From the NCBI RefSeq assembly GCF_001641755.2, contig NZ_LRFG02000003.1, forward strand, positions 470,309 through 534,308: a stretch of 64,000 nt of DNA, read 5' to 3'. Position 1 is the stretch's first letter. Every line of letters starts with the position of its first letter. Made by a program: the position numbers and the translations under genes. The notes below the pieces were generated by a model. It searched no databases, was not told the DNA's origin, and saw only the letters and a program-made list of their open reading frames with translations. The DNA comes from Microbulbifer flavimaris. GTDB lineage: Bacteria; Pseudomonadota; Gammaproteobacteria; Pseudomonadales; Cellvibrionaceae. This document shows positions 1 to 10,598 of the stretch, one piece after another.

Positions 1-27
1 GGCACCGGGGCGAACCTAGGTAAAGAA

Positions 28-1686
28 ATGGACTGGCAACGCTACACGCTGCTGGGCGGAATCGCCGCAGTTATCCTTGCACTGATCTTCCAGTGGAATG
101 AATTCAAAGAAGAGCGGGCGCCGGCAATCGACCGGGAAACCGTCGTGCGCACGGACATTCCGGACACGGTCACCACCCCTGAGCCGCAGGCGGCCACTGA
201 AGACGTGCCAACACTGCAGAGCGAGACCGTTCCGCAGGCCGCAGGCCCCCAGGAGCGCCAGCTGATTTCTGTTGAGACCGATGTGTTCAGCCTGCTCATT
301 GATCCCCGCGGCGGTGATATCGTCAAGGTGGCACTGCGCGACTACTACGAACAGCTGAATACGCCGGACCGCCCCTTCATCCTGCTGAACCAGACCCGCG
401 ATCATACCTATATCGCCCAGAGCGGCCTGATCGGCCGCAACGGTACCGACAGCGCTGCTGGCCGCCCCCTGTTTTCGGTGGCTGAGACGGAATACGCCCT
501 CAAAGCCGGCAGCGACTCCCTGGTAGTGGACCTGACCCTGCAGCAGGACGGTGCCAATATCACCAAGCGGTTTACCTTCAAGCGCGGCGACTATCTGGTG
601 GATGTGCAGTATCTGGTGGACAACACCAGTGAGCAGCCCTGGCGTGCGGCCATGTTTGGCCAAATCAAGCGTGATAGCGCGGAACCGCCCGTGGATGTGG
701 GTATCGGCATGTCCCCCTTCCTTGGCGCCGCCCTGCATACCAGTGAAGAAAACTACTTCAAGCAGGATTTCGAGGAAATCGCAGAAGAACCCACCCGCGA
801 ATCCATCGTTGGCGGCTGGGTAGCGATGGTGCAGCACTACTTCATCAGTGCCTGGGTTCCGCCACAGGATGTGCGCAATAATTTTGAGCTGCGACAGCTT
901 TCCAGCGGCCTTTTCCGCATGGGCTTCACCGCCCCGCAAGTGGAAATACCGGCCAACAGCCAGGGCGAGCTGAGTGCCGCCTTCTATGCCGGCCCCAAAG
1001 ATGTCTTCCGCCTGGAAGAGATCTCACCCTACCTGGACCTGACCGTGGACTACGGCTGGCTCTGGTGGCTGGCTAAACCCATGTTCTGGGTGCTCAACTT
1101 CATCTACGAAAACATTGTGGCCAACTGGGGCTGGGCGATCGTCTTGCTCACCGTCTTTATCAAGGCGCTGCTCTACCCGCTGTCAGCGGCCGGCCTCAAA
1201 TCCATGGCCCGCATGCGCAAGTTCGCGCCACAGATGAAGAAGCTGCAGGAGCAGTACAAGGACAACCGCCAGAAGCTGGCGGAAGAGACCATGAAGCTGT
1301 ACCGGCGGGAGAAGATCAATCCCATGGGCGGCTGCCTGCCCATCCTGTTGCAGATGCCGGTCTTTATCGGCCTGTACTGGATGCTGATGGAAACCGTCGA
1401 GCTGCGCCACGCGCCATGGATCCTCTGGATTCACGACCTGTCCGCCAAGGATCCCTACTTTATCCTGCCGGTAATCATGGGCCTCACCATGTGGCTGATG
1501 CAGAAACTGCAGCCACAGCCCACAGATCCGACCCAGGCACGCATCATGCAGCTGATGCCGGTCATGATGACCTTCTTCTTCCTGTGGTTCCCGGCCGGCC
1601 TGGTACTGTACTGGATTGCCAACAACGTGCTGTCCATCGCCCAGACCTGGTATATCAACAAACAGGTGGAGTCGGCCTCGAGCTGA
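28..1686 (+). CDS. yidC: Membrane protein insertase YidC
   Basis: YidC inserts and folds proteins in the inner membrane, alone or with the Sec translocon; F1Fo subunit c, encoded downstream here, is a classic client. The 552-residue product has an N-terminal membrane anchor (about residues 7-22), a large periplasmic domain to about residue 350, and the conserved C-terminal membrane core. The core shows the positively charged cytoplasmic hairpin 'MARMRKFAPQMKKLQEQYKD' and the segment 'INPMGGCLPILLQMPVF', both family hallmarks. The length matches long gammaproteobacterial YidC proteins. The ATG at 28 follows a purine-rich stretch, so the gene appears complete although it starts at the window edge. 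In relatives rpmH-rnpA-yidD precede it; that part lies outside the window. A hairpin terminator separates it from mnmE. Confidence 0.97.
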   Translation: MDWQRYTLLGGIAAVILALIFQWNEFKEERAPAIDRETVVRTDIPDTVTTPEPQAATEDVPTLQSETVPQAAGPQERQLISVETDVFSLLIDPRGGDIVKVALRDYYEQLNTPDRPFILLNQTRDHTYIAQSGLIGRNGTDSAAGRPLFSVAETEYALKAGSDSLVVDLTLQQDGANITKRFTFKRGDYLVDVQYLVDNTSEQPWRAAMFGQIKRDSAEPPVDVGIGMSPFLGAALHTSEENYFKQDFEEIAEEPTRESIVGGWVAMVQHYFISAWVPPQDVRNNFELRQLSSGLFRMGFTAPQVEIPANSQGELSAAFYAGPKDVFRLEEISPYLDLTVDYGWLWWLAKPMFWVLNFIYENIVANWGWAIVLLTVFIKALLYPLSAAGLKSMARMRKFAPQMKKLQEQYKDNRQKLAEETMKLYRREKINPMGGCLPILLQMPVFIGLYWMLMETVELRHAPWILWIHDLSAKDPYFILPVIMGLTMWLMQKLQPQPTDPTQARIMQLMPVMMTFFFLWFPAGLVLYWIANNVLSIAQTWYINKQVESASS

Positions 1687-1712
1687 CCAGCAGCAATAAC
1701 CAGTCCCACTCC

Positions 1713-1734
1713 CAGGGCCGCTTTTGCGGCCCTG
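1713..1734 (+). terminator. Rho-independent terminator after yidC
   Basis: A perfect 9-bp stem, CAGGGCCGC (1713-1721) with GCGGCCCTG (1726-1734), closes a TTTT loop and is followed by TTTCGTTT. It lies 27 bases after the yidC stop. Confidence 0.7.
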
Positions 1735-1750
1735 TTTCGTTTCCGTCGAG

Positions 1751-1756
1751 TACACT
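1751..1756 (+). promoter_or_regulatory. Possible -10 box of mnmE, directly before the start codon
   Basis: TACACT lies six bases before the mnmE ATG at 1763, and no Shine-Dalgarno sequence is visible. If this is the -10 hexamer, transcription would begin at or within a base of the ATG, giving a leaderless message. A clear -35 box is not seen, because the terminator hairpin occupies that region. Confidence 0.35.
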
Positions 1757-1762
1757 TTTTCC

Positions 1763-3151
1763 ATGCCAGAACAGAAAACAGACCTCACACCAGCTCGCGA
1801 CACCATTGCCGCCGTCGCCACCGCTCCCGGCCGTGGCGGCATTGGCGTCATCCGCCTGTCTGGACCAAACAGCCTGGCGATTGCCCGGGACATCTGTGGT
1901 GACCGGGATCTCCGCCCCCGCCACGCCCACTACGCGAGCTTTCGTCGCGGCGCCGAGCTGATCGATCAGGGCATCGCGTTGTATTTTCCCGGCCCCAACT
2001 CTTTTACCGGCGAGGACGTCGTCGAACTGCAGGGCCACGGTGGCCCCGTCATCCTCGATCAGCTGCTGCAGGCAACAGTGGCACTGGGCGCCCGTCAGGC
2101 CCGCCCGGGGGAGTTTTCCGAGCGCGCTTTTCTCAACGACAAGATGGATCTGGCGCAGGCCGAAGCCATCGCCGACCTGATTGAAGCCGGTAGCGCCCAG
2201 GCGGCGCGCAACGCGATGCGCTCCCTGCAGGGATTATTCTCCGAAAAAATCGAAGACTTGGTGTCTCAACTGACCCATTTGCGCATCTATGTCGAAGCAT
2301 CCATCGATTTTCCTGAAGAAGAAATCGATTTCCTGGCCGACGGCAAAGTAGCAGCCGATATCGACGCCCTGCTTGGCCACCTGGCGGCAGTGGATGCCCA
2401 GGCACGCCAGGGCAGCCTGTTGCGCGAGGGCATGTCAGTGGCGATCGCCGGCCGGCCCAACGCCGGCAAGTCCAGCTTGCTGAACGCCCTCGCCGGCCAT
2501 GACGCCGCTATCGTCACCGACATCGCGGGAACCACCCGGGACATCCTGCGCGAGCAGGTCCATATCGACGGCATGCCACTGATGTTCGCCGACACCGCCG
2601 GACTGCGGGACTCGCCCGATCGTGTCGAGCAAATCGGGATTCAGCGCGCCTGGGAGGAGATCCACGCGGCCGACCGGGTACTGCTGGTAATCGACGCGGA
2701 ACAGGCCCACAGCCTGGATCCCGAATCCGCCTGGCCAGAATTCACGGCGCAGTTGCGTGACCCGGAAAAACTCACACTGGTCCTCAATAAGATCGATCTC
2801 ACCGACTACAGCGCCGGTCTCCAGGCGCATACGGATGGTGTTCCTGTCATCGCTGTCAGCGCCATGACTGGTGCGGGGCTGGATGCACTCCGTGAACACC
2901 TCAAGCATTGCATGGGCTATGCCGGCGCAGCGGAGGGCACCTTCAGCGCTCGCCGCAGGCACCTGGAAGCGCTGGAGCGTGCCCGACACTTTATCCAGCA
3001 GGGGGCCGCGCAGCTCCACGAGAGCGGGGCCGGCGAGTTGCTCGCGGAAGACCTGCGCCAGGCCCAGCAGGCCCTTGGAGAAATCACCGGGGAAGTCACT
3101 GCAGACGAGCTACTGGGGAAAATTTTTGGCAGTTTCTGTATCGGCAAGTAA
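1763..3151 (+). CDS. mnmE: tRNA uridine-5-carboxymethylaminomethyl modification GTPase MnmE
   Basis: MnmE works with MnmG to install the (carboxymethyl)aminomethyl group at wobble U34 of certain tRNAs. The 462-residue product has an N-terminal tetrahydrofolate-binding domain, a helical domain, and an inserted G domain with P-loop GRPNAGKS, switch [12 protein letters not shown] and LNKID motifs. It ends in the conserved C-terminal FCIGK, whose cysteine and lysine are typical of the family. An upstream in-frame TTG at 1724 falls inside the terminator loop, so the ATG at 1763 (MPEQKTD) is chosen. Its partner mnmG lies across the probable origin. Confidence 0.96.
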   Translation: MPEQKTDLTPARDTIAAVATAPGRGGIGVIRLSGPNSLAIARDICGDRDLRPRHAHYASFRRGAELIDQGIALYFPGPNSFTGEDVVELQGHGGPVILDQLLQATVALGARQARPGEFSERAFLNDKMDLAQAEAIADLIEAGSAQAARNAMRSLQGLFSEKIEDLVSQLTHLRIYVEASIDFPEEEIDFLADGKVAADIDALLGHLAAVDAQARQGSLLREGMSVAIAGRPNAGKSSLLNALAGHDAAIVTDIAGTTRDILREQVHIDGMPLMFADTAGLRDSPDRVEQIGIQRAWEEIHAADRVLLVIDAEQAHSLDPESAWPEFTAQLRDPEKLTLVLNKIDLTDYSAGLQAHTDGVPVIAVSAMTGAGLDALREHLKHCMGYAGAAEGTFSARRRHLEALERARHFIQQGAAQLHESGAGELLAEDLRQAQQALGEITGEVTADELLGKIFGSFCIGK

Positions 3152-3781
3152 TCCCGCTTCCTCCTCCCTGTGGCTCAAACCAGCCCCCGCCCCAGTGCCC
3201 GCATCGGCGGGCATCCCCCCGCCTTACCCGCTTTCCACTCACCCTGCACAGAAGTTGCCCACAGCTGCTCACAGGGTTATCCAAAAAGACAAAGTTACCC
3301 ACAGCTCCCGGGCAGGTTACCCACGGTAGGCCTCACCGCTGGACTGACGATTCCAGATCTGTGTGTAATTCCGGGGACAATTCCCGGTAATGCGGAGGGA
3401 ACAGACGGGGACAAGTCGGTGCAGGGCATCTGACGGCCAAAGTTATCCCGTCTGTCCACAGGGCTCTACCGCGGTTGCCCCCTCGCCAAAGCAGGGCTTA
3501 TAGGCAGGCTAACAATGCTGCTAACCTGTTGTTTATTAAGCGTTTCTTTGACTTATCAAGCGAAATTGGCGCCTCTAATAATTACATTAAATTCAAACAC
3601 TCTCTCTACATGAGATATGTATAAATTTTTTAAATAAGAGTAAATCCCTCCGGGGGAAAACCCATAGGCTCTCCACAACCCTAGAATGGGGACAGATCCG
3701 CGGGCTCATCTACGACAGCATTTGCCGGTTGGTGGGCACTGACTATAAAATGTGCGCCCCTTTTATCCAGTGGCAGTAGCA
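3152..3781. other. Probable replication origin region (oriC) between mnmE and mnmG
   Basis: This 630-base block has no convincing gene. Seen: 9-mers close to the DnaA box TTATNCACA at 3255-3263 (TTGCCCACA), 3277-3285 (TTATCCAAA), 3295-3303 (TTACCCACA), 3317-3325 (TTACCCACG), 3360-3368 (TGTGTGTAA, reverse strand) and 3443-3460 (TTATCCCGT then CTGTCCACA). An AT-rich tract follows at about 3525-3645, then the mnmG promoter. Known: in Enterobacterales and Vibrio, oriC lies just upstream of mnmG (gidA), and parAB lie nearby, as here. Inference: this is the chromosomal origin. None of the boxes is a perfect consensus, and dnaA itself is not in the window, so an origin next to dnaA is the alternative. 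Confidence 0.6.
3722..3749 (+). promoter_or_regulatory. Putative mnmG promoter
   Basis: TTGCCG (3722-3727), a 16-base spacer and TATAAA (3744-3749) lie 32 bases before the mnmG ATG. The -35 sits inside a 14-base sequence that recurs upstream of the atp operon (3718-3731 and 8318-8331). Confidence 0.45.
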
Positions 3782-5671
3782 ATGGACTTCCCCAAGCAAT
3801 ATGACGTGATCGTGATCGGTGGCGGCCATGCCGGAACCGAAGCCTCGCTGGCGGCTGCGCGCATGGGGGCCTCGACGCTACTGCTGACCCACAACATCGA
3901 GACGCTGGGCCAGATGTCGTGCAACCCTGCCATTGGCGGCATCGGCAAAAGCCACCTGGTGAAGGAGGTGGACGCCCTTGGCGGTGCGATGGCCGAGGCA
4001 ACCGATCTCGCCGGCATCCAGTTCCGGGTGCTCAATGCACGCAAGGGGCCAGCGGTGCGTGCGACACGGGCACAGGCGGACCGCGCCCTGTACCGCAGCG
4101 CTATCCGCAACATCCTCGAGCGCCAGGAAAACCTCGAGATCTTCCAACAGGCCGCCGACGACCTGATCGTGGAAGGCGAGCGCGTTGTCGGAGTCGTCAC
4201 CAACGCTGGCGTTCGGTTTCGCGCCAAGACTGTGGTGATCACAGCGGGCACCTTCCTTGGCGGGCGGATCCACATCGGACTCGACAGCCACTCCGGCGGC
4301 CGCGCCGGCGATCCGCCGTCTATCGCCCTGGCCGAGCGCTTGCGCGAATTGCCCTTCCGGGTCGAGCGGCTGAAAACCGGCACCCCGCCGCGCATCGACG
4401 CGCGCTCCGTGGACTTCTCGGAACTCGAGGAACAGTGGGGCGATACGCCCACACCGGTGATGTCCTACCTCGGCAGCCGCGAGCAGCATCCCCGTCAGGT
4501 CTGCTGCTGGATTACCCATACCAACAGCCGCACCCACGAAGTCATCCAGGGAGGGTTAGACCGCTCACCCATGTATTCCGGGGTGATTGAGGGGGTTGGG
4601 CCTCGTTACTGCCCGTCCATCGAAGACAAGGTGCACCGCTTCGCCGACAAGAACAGCCACCAGATCTTTGTCGAGCCGGAGGGGCTCACGACCAACGAGC
4701 TGTACCCGAACGGAATCTCCACCAGCCTGCCCTTCGACGTGCAGATCGAGCTGGTGCATTCCATTCGCGGCTTCGAGCAGGCGCATATCACCCGCCCGGG
4801 CTACGCCATCGAATACGATTTCTTTGACCCCCGCGACCTGCTGCCCTCACTGGAGACCAAGTTCATCCAGGGGCTCTATTTCGCCGGGCAGATCAACGGA
4901 ACCACCGGTTACGAAGAGGCCGCAGCCCAGGGCTTGCTGGCGGGTGCCAACGCCGCTCTGCGTGCCCAGGACCGTGAGGCCTGGTCACCGCGACGGGATC
5001 AGGCCTACCTCGGGGTGCTGGTGGACGATCTGATCACCACCGGCACTAAGGAGCCGTACCGCATGTTTACCAGCCGCGCCGAGTACCGGCTGCTGCTGCG
5101 CGAAGATAATGCCGACCTCCGCCTTACCGAACAGGGGCGCGAGTTGGGTCTGGTCAGCGATGCCCGCTGGCAGGCATTTGTGGAAAAGCGCGATGCCATC
5201 GAGCGCGAGACTCAGCGCCTGCGGGAAACCTGGGTACACCCGAGTACGCCCCAGGCGGCCCAGGCCGAGTCAAAATTGCCCCAGCCGCTGTCGCGGGAAT
5301 ACAGCCTGATGGATCTGCTGCGCCGCCCCGAGCTGAACTACGGCGATATCGCCAGCCTCAAGGGCGAGGCTGTCGCGGACGAGCAGGTCGCCGAACAGGT
5401 GGAGATCTCCGCAAAATACGCCGGCTACATCGACCGCCAGCGGGATGAGATCGAGCGACTGCGGGCCTACGAGGACACGCCGATCCCCGCCGACTTCGAT
5501 TACGGCGAGGTTTCGGGCCTATCCAGTGAGGTGAAGCAGAAGCTGGGCGACACCCGCCCGGACACCCTGGCGCGTGCCTCCCGGGTGCCCGGGGTGACCC
5601 CGGCAGCAGTTTCCCTGTTGTTGATCCAGTTGAAAAAGCGCGGCCTCCTGACGCGAAAGAAAGCGGTCTAG
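3782..5671 (+). CDS. mnmG: tRNA uridine-5-carboxymethylaminomethyl modification enzyme MnmG (GidA)
   Basis: MnmG is the FAD- and NADH-dependent partner of MnmE in U34 tRNA modification. Starting at the ATG at 3782 it has 629 residues, the same length as the E. coli protein. The N-terminus shows the FAD-binding Rossmann motif [13 protein letters not shown]. The family signatures [20 protein letters not shown] and, further on, [18 protein letters not shown] are both present. The C-terminal helical domain for MnmE and tRNA contacts is intact. A GTG at 3752 would add ten residues but lies next to the -10 box, so it was not used. It appears to lead an operon with rsmG, parA and parB. Confidence 0.97.
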   Translation: MDFPKQYDVIVIGGGHAGTEASLAAARMGASTLLLTHNIETLGQMSCNPAIGGIGKSHLVKEVDALGGAMAEATDLAGIQFRVLNARKGPAVRATRAQADRALYRSAIRNILERQENLEIFQQAADDLIVEGERVVGVVTNAGVRFRAKTVVITAGTFLGGRIHIGLDSHSGGRAGDPPSIALAERLRELPFRVERLKTGTPPRIDARSVDFSELEEQWGDTPTPVMSYLGSREQHPRQVCCWITHTNSRTHEVIQGGLDRSPMYSGVIEGVGPRYCPSIEDKVHRFADKNSHQIFVEPEGLTTNELYPNGISTSLPFDVQIELVHSIRGFEQAHITRPGYAIEYDFFDPRDLLPSLETKFIQGLYFAGQINGTTGYEEAAAQGLLAGANAALRAQDREAWSPRRDQAYLGVLVDDLITTGTKEPYRMFTSRAEYRLLLREDNADLRLTEQGRELGLVSDARWQAFVEKRDAIERETQRLRETWVHPSTPQAAQAESKLPQPLSREYSLMDLLRRPELNYGDIASLKGEAVADEQVAEQVEISAKYAGYIDRQRDEIERLRAYEDTPIPADFDYGEVSGLSSEVKQKLGDTRPDTLARASRVPGVTPAAVSLLLIQLKKRGLLTRKKAV

Positions 5672-5683
5672 GGGGGCGCGGTA

Positions 5684-6346
5684 TTGTCACAGATGGAATC
5701 CTTCCGCCCGCGGCTGGCGCAGGCGGCCGAGCAAATGTCGGTTTCGCTGAGCGAGCAGCAGCAAAGCCAGCTGCTCGAGTACCTGGCCCTGTTCGCCCGC
5801 TGGAACGCCGCCTACAACCTGTCGGCTGTACGCGATCCGGCAGAGATGCTCGAGCGCCATATCATCGACAGTCTCAGCGTGGTGAACCTGTGCGGTGGTG
5901 ATACTGAGCCGCTACTCGACGTGGGCAGCGGCGGCGGACTGCCCGGTATCCCTCTGGCGATCATGCACCCGCAGCGATCGGTCACCCTGCTGGACAGCAA
6001 CGGCAAGAAAACCCGCTTTCTGTTCCAGGTGGCCACCCAGTTGCCACTGCCGAATGTAAGCGTGGTCAACGAGCGCCTGGAGTCCTATGAGCCCGAGTCG
6101 CCCTTCGCTGCAGTCACCTCCAGGGCGTTTGCCTCCATTGCTGACATGGTGCACGGGAGTGAGCACTTGCTAGCCCCGGGTGGTAGGTTTTACGCTATGA
6201 AAGGCAAGTTTCCAGAAGATGAGTTGAGCGCACTCCCAAAAGGGATTAAGGTCGATCGGGTGCACACCCTTTCGGTACCGGGTTGCGATGCGGATCGCCA
6301 CCTTATCGTTTTGAGCCGCGCCCCAGAAAGCGACGGCCAGGCGTAA
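5684..6346 (+). CDS. rsmG: 16S rRNA (guanine527-N7)-methyltransferase RsmG (GidB)
   Basis: RsmG uses S-adenosylmethionine to methylate G527 of 16S rRNA. The SAM-binding motif LLDVGSGGGLPGIPLAI is clear, and the N-terminal segment with ARWNAAYNLSAVR and HIIDSL is typical. Two starts are possible: TTG at 5684, placed about eight bases after a GGGGGG ribosome-binding sequence, or ATG at 5693 (MESFRP). The TTG is given because of the spacing, and the difference is three residues. The gene begins 12 bases after mnmG, consistent with co-transcription; mnmG-rsmG-parA-parB is a widely conserved order near the origin. Confidence 0.94.
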   Translation: MSQMESFRPRLAQAAEQMSVSLSEQQQSQLLEYLALFARWNAAYNLSAVRDPAEMLERHIIDSLSVVNLCGGDTEPLLDVGSGGGLPGIPLAIMHPQRSVTLLDSNGKKTRFLFQVATQLPLPNVSVVNERLESYEPESPFAAVTSRAFASIADMVHGSEHLLAPGGRFYAMKGKFPEDELSALPKGIKVDRVHTLSVPGCDADRHLIVLSRAPESDGQA

Positions 6347-6487
6347 CTCCCGCGAACGACGATTCCTGTTTCCAAGACCTGCGCACTCCCCTGGCGGGGC
6401 GACAGCGCCCGATGAAAAGTCCGCGCGCAGCGGCAACTCGAACGGCTTTCGGGGAGAGCGCCTTCGGGATAACAAAGGATAAAAACC

Positions 6488-7294
6488 TTGAGCAAGATAT
6501 TCGCAGTGGCCAATCAGAAAGGCGGGGTGGGCAAGACCACCACCTGCGTCAATCTGGCCGCTTCCCTCGTCGCCAGCAAGCGCCGGGTTCTGCTGATCGA
6601 TCTCGACCCCCAGGGCAACGCGACCATGGGTAGCGGTGTGAACAAAGGGGATCTTCAGCTTTCTGCCTACGACGTTCTGGTCGATGGCCTGCCAGCGCGC
6701 AAAGCCATTATCACCACCGACAGCGGTTACGACCTGCTGCCGGCCAACGGTGATCTGTCCGCGGCAGAGGTAGAGCTGTTGGACATGGAGGGCCGTGAGT
6801 CCCGCCTGCGCAGGGCCCTGCGTGAAGAGCACGAAAAATACGATTATATCGTGGTGGACTGCCCGCCATCGTTGAACATGCTCACGGTCAACGCCCTCTG
6901 CGCCGCCAGCGGTGTCCTGATCCCGATGCAGTGTGAATACTACGCACTGGAGGGGCTCTCGGCTCTGATCGACACCATCACCCAGATTCAGCGGGCGGCG
7001 AATCCGGAGCTGAAGATCGAGGGCATCCTGCGCACCATGTACGACCCGCGCAACAGCCTTACCAGCGATGTTTCCGAACAGCTGTCCGAATACTTCGGTG
7101 AGCGGCTGTATCGCACCTGTATCCCACGCAATGTCCGCCTGGCAGAGGCGCCCAGTTACGGCAAGCCCGCACTGGAATACGATCGCCACTCCAAGGGCGC
7201 CATCGCCTACCTGGCCCTGGCTGGCGAGATGACTCGTCGCCATTCGGCCGGGCGTAATGCCAACCAGGCGCCTCCTGTCGCGCAAGCCGTTTAA
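6488..7294 (+). CDS. parA: Chromosome partitioning ATPase ParA (Soj)
   Basis: A deviant-Walker ParA ATPase of 268 residues that positions origin regions together with ParB. The N-terminus carries the deviant Walker A motif KGGVGKTTT. Walker A' is LLIDLDPQGNATMG, and Walker B lies in DYIVVDCPPSLNML. The start is TTG at 6488 (MSKIFAVANQ), with the AAAGGA ribosome-binding sequence about nine bases upstream; no ATG gives the full Walker motif. The 141 bases between rsmG and this start contain no gene. parB follows after 14 bases. Confidence 0.96.
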   Translation: MSKIFAVANQKGGVGKTTTCVNLAASLVASKRRVLLIDLDPQGNATMGSGVNKGDLQLSAYDVLVDGLPARKAIITTDSGYDLLPANGDLSAAEVELLDMEGRESRLRRALREEHEKYDYIVVDCPPSLNMLTVNALCAASGVLIPMQCEYYALEGLSALIDTITQIQRAANPELKIEGILRTMYDPRNSLTSDVSEQLSEYFGERLYRTCIPRNVRLAEAPSYGKPALEYDRHSKGAIAYLALAGEMTRRHSAGRNANQAPPVAQAV

Positions 7295-7308
7295 CCGAGG
7301 TAACGTTT

Positions 7309-8202
7309 ATGGCCAGCCGGCGCAAAGGTTTGGGCAGAAATCTCTCCCATCTGATCAGTGGTGAAGCAAGCCAGGCGATCGCCATGGCCACCGGTGACGG
7401 CAGCGAGTCGATCGACGGTGAGCTGCGCGAACTACCTATCGAATATTTGCAGCGCGGCCGCTATCAGCCGCGGCGCGATTTCCCCCAGGAGTCCCTGCAG
7501 GAGCTCGCTGACTCCATCCGCGCCCAGGGCATCATGCAGCCCATCGTCGTGCGCCCGGTGGGTGAAAAGTTTGAGATTATCGCCGGCGAACGCCGCTGGC
7601 GCGCGGCCCAACTGGCTGAGCTCGACCGGGTGCCGGCACTGGTCCGGGATGTGCCTGATGAGGCCGCTGTCGCCATGGCGCTCATCGAGAATATCCAGCG
7701 GGAAGATCTCAACCCGGTCGAAGAGGCCTCAGCGCTGAAGCGCCTCCAGGACGAGTTCGAGCTGACCCAGCAGCAGGTCGCCGAAGCGGTGGGTAAATCC
7801 CGCACCGCGGTCACCAACCTGCTGCGCCTGCTCAGCCTCACTGACGAGGTTCGCACCTTCCTCGAGCGGGGGGACCTGGAGCTCGGGCATGCCAAGGCGC
7901 TGCTCGGGCTCGGTGGTGAAACCCAGCGCGCCGCGGCTCGCCAGGTAGTGGATCGGGGGCTTACCGTGCGCCAGACCGAGGCGCTGGTCCGCCGGCTGCA
8001 GCAGCAGGCGCACAGCCCGGCTCCGGCCAAGCCCAAAGAGGATCCCAATATCCGCCGCCTGAGCGAGCGATTGTCGGAAAAGGTCGGCGTGCCCGTCACC
8101 ATCGACTGCAACGAAAAGGGCGCCGGGCGTCTGGTACTCAAATACAGCAGTCTCGATGAGCTTCAGGGTATCCTGGGTCACCTCGGCTACAGCGAGGATT
8201 GA
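7309..8202 (+). CDS. parB: Chromosome partitioning protein ParB (Spo0J)
   Basis: ParB is the CTP-dependent DNA clamp that loads at parS sites and stimulates ParA. The 297-residue product shows the N-terminal ParB/Srx fold with GERRWRAAQ and the ALIENIQREDLNPVEEA segment. A helix-turn-helix follows at roughly residues 145-170 (TQQQVAEAVGKSRTAVTNLL), and a C-terminal dimerisation domain ends the protein. The start ATG follows GAGGTAACG at good spacing. No full consensus parS palindrome was noticed by eye in the window, although such sites usually lie within some tens of kilobases of the origin. Confidence 0.96.
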   Translation: MASRRKGLGRNLSHLISGEASQAIAMATGDGSESIDGELRELPIEYLQRGRYQPRRDFPQESLQELADSIRAQGIMQPIVVRPVGEKFEIIAGERRWRAAQLAELDRVPALVRDVPDEAAVAMALIENIQREDLNPVEEASALKRLQDEFELTQQQVAEAVGKSRTAVTNLLRLLSLTDEVRTFLERGDLELGHAKALLGLGGETQRAAARQVVDRGLTVRQTEALVRRLQQQAHSPAPAKPKEDPNIRRLSERLSEKVGVPVTIDCNEKGAGRLVLKYSSLDELQGILGHLGYSED

Positions 8203-8321
8203 GGCGCCAATAGTTGGTTTTAATGTGCGCCAAAACGGTGCATTGCAATTTGTTGGTGAGCACTCACATTGAGTGCCATCAGCCGATAAAAACCGCCGAA
8301 ATTTAAGTAACTTGACGGCAT

Positions 8322-8340
8322 TTGCCGGTTGAACCGGCAA
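8322..8340. promoter_or_regulatory. Perfect 9-bp palindrome overlapping the atp promoter
   Basis: TTGCCGGTT G AACCGGCAA is a perfect inverted repeat with a one-base centre. It overlaps the -35 box of the ATP synthase promoter. Its left half, with five more bases, recurs upstream of mnmG at 3718-3731. It could be an operator for an unknown regulator or a chance dyad. Confidence 0.4.
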
Positions 8341-8358
8341 TGCTCTTGCTCCTATAAT
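8329..8358 (+). promoter_or_regulatory. Putative sigma70 promoter of the atp operon
   Basis: TTGAAC (8329-8334), an 18-base spacer and a consensus TATAAT (8353-8358) lie 57 bases before the atpI start. This is the best promoter-like sequence in the 212-base gap after parB and sits where the nine-gene ATP synthase operon must start. Confidence 0.65.
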
Positions 8359-8414
8359 TCGCTCGCCCAAAATTTGGGCGGACAGCGCTAATATTGGCCG
8401 GCTTGACCCCGCCT

Positions 8415-8777
8415 ATGTCTAAACCCCCGGTGTTGAAAGTTGCCGCGGTACAGCTCCTGCTGGTATCGCTGATTGGTGCAGCCTGGCACCTCCTTGGCAA
8501 CCCGGTGACAGCGCTCTCGATTTTTCTCGGCGGTGCGCTGTGCGCGCTGCCCAATGCGTACTTTGCCTTGCGCGCATTTCGCCACAGTGGCGCCCGCGCG
8601 GCCCCCCGGGTACTGGAATCCTTCTACCGGGCGGAGACCGGCAAGTTCGTACTGACCCTGGTAGGGTTCGCGGCAGTGTTTGCCGCAATCAGGCCGATCA
8701 ATGCGGCCGCACTGTTTATCAGCTACGGCCTCTGTGTGATCGTGCAGTGGTTGTTGGTGGCACGGATGGTCCGCTGA
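8415..8777 (+). CDS. atpI: ATP synthase protein I (AtpI)
   Basis: A small membrane protein (120 residues) encoded at the head of many bacterial atp operons. In other bacteria it assists c-ring assembly and is not essential. About four hydrophobic segments are visible (around residues 8-28, 33-50, 70-90 and 95-115), with a short Arg-rich cytoplasmic stretch between the second and third. The ATG at 8415 (MSKPPVL) is preferred over TTG at 8394. Sequence is poorly conserved in this family, so position before atpB is the main support. Confidence 0.85.
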   Translation: MSKPPVLKVAAVQLLLVSLIGAAWHLLGNPVTALSIFLGGALCALPNAYFALRAFRHSGARAAPRVLESFYRAETGKFVLTLVGFAAVFAAIRPINAAALFISYGLCVIVQWLLVARMVR

Positions 8778-8817
8778 CCGGTGCCAGGAAAAGAATTCTT
8801 ACTTTGACGATTGCTGA

Positions 8818-9750
<933 letters not shown>

Positions 9751-9801
9751 TTTTTCGACAGTTACGTTTCATCAACCTTTACATCAACTCTTAACTTATA
9801 G

Positions 9802-10062
<261 letters not shown>

Positions 10063-10114
10063 TTCCATCGTTCCAATTGCCCTTAACCCTTTTTAAAGAG
10101 CAAGAGGTGTCGGT

Positions 10115-10585
10115 GTGAATATCAACCTGACTCTAATCGGCCAGTCGATTACCTTTCTGGCCTTCGTATGGTTCTGCTGGAAGTTCGTCTGGCCGCCCCT
10201 GCTGGGCGTGATGAAAGAGCGCGAGCAGAAAATCGCCACCGGCCTCGAAGAGGCGGAGCGTGCCGGCAAGGATCTGGAACTGGCGCAGCGTAAGGCTGCC
10301 GACCAGCTCAAGGAAGCCAAAGAGCAAGCGGCAGAAATCATCGATGGTGCCAACAAGCGCGCCAACCAGATTATCGATGAGGCCAAGCAATCAGCGCTCG
10401 CCGAAGGCGACCGTCTGAAGGCCGCTGCCAAGGCAGAGATCGAACAGGAAGTGAACCGCGCCAAGGAACAGCTGCGTGCCCGCGTAGCCGAGTTGTCCGT
10501 GGCCGGTGCCGAGAAAATCCTGTCGATCAATATCGATGCCAAGGCACACGATGATCTGATCGATAAACTGGCAGCCGAGCTGTAA
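10115..10585 (+). CDS. atpF: F-type ATP synthase subunit b (AtpF)
   Basis: Subunit b forms the peripheral stalk dimer that holds F1 against rotation. The product is 156 residues, the same as in E. coli. It has one N-terminal membrane helix ([20 protein letters not shown] region) followed by a long, highly charged Ala/Lys/Glu-rich coiled coil. The start codon is GTG at 10115, preceded by AAGAGGTG. It overlaps no neighbour; atpH follows after 13 bases. Confidence 0.96.
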   Translation: MNINLTLIGQSITFLAFVWFCWKFVWPPLLGVMKEREQKIATGLEEAERAGKDLELAQRKAADQLKEAKEQAAEIIDGANKRANQIIDEAKQSALAEGDRLKAAAKAEIEQEVNRAKEQLRARVAELSVAGAEKILSINIDAKAHDDLIDKLAAEL

Positions 10586-10598
10586 GCGAGGAACCCCA

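Noticed and set aside
5672..8414. parS site near parAB
   Set aside because: No TGTTTCACGTGAAACA-like palindrome was seen by eye; a computed search is needed to exclude degenerate sites.
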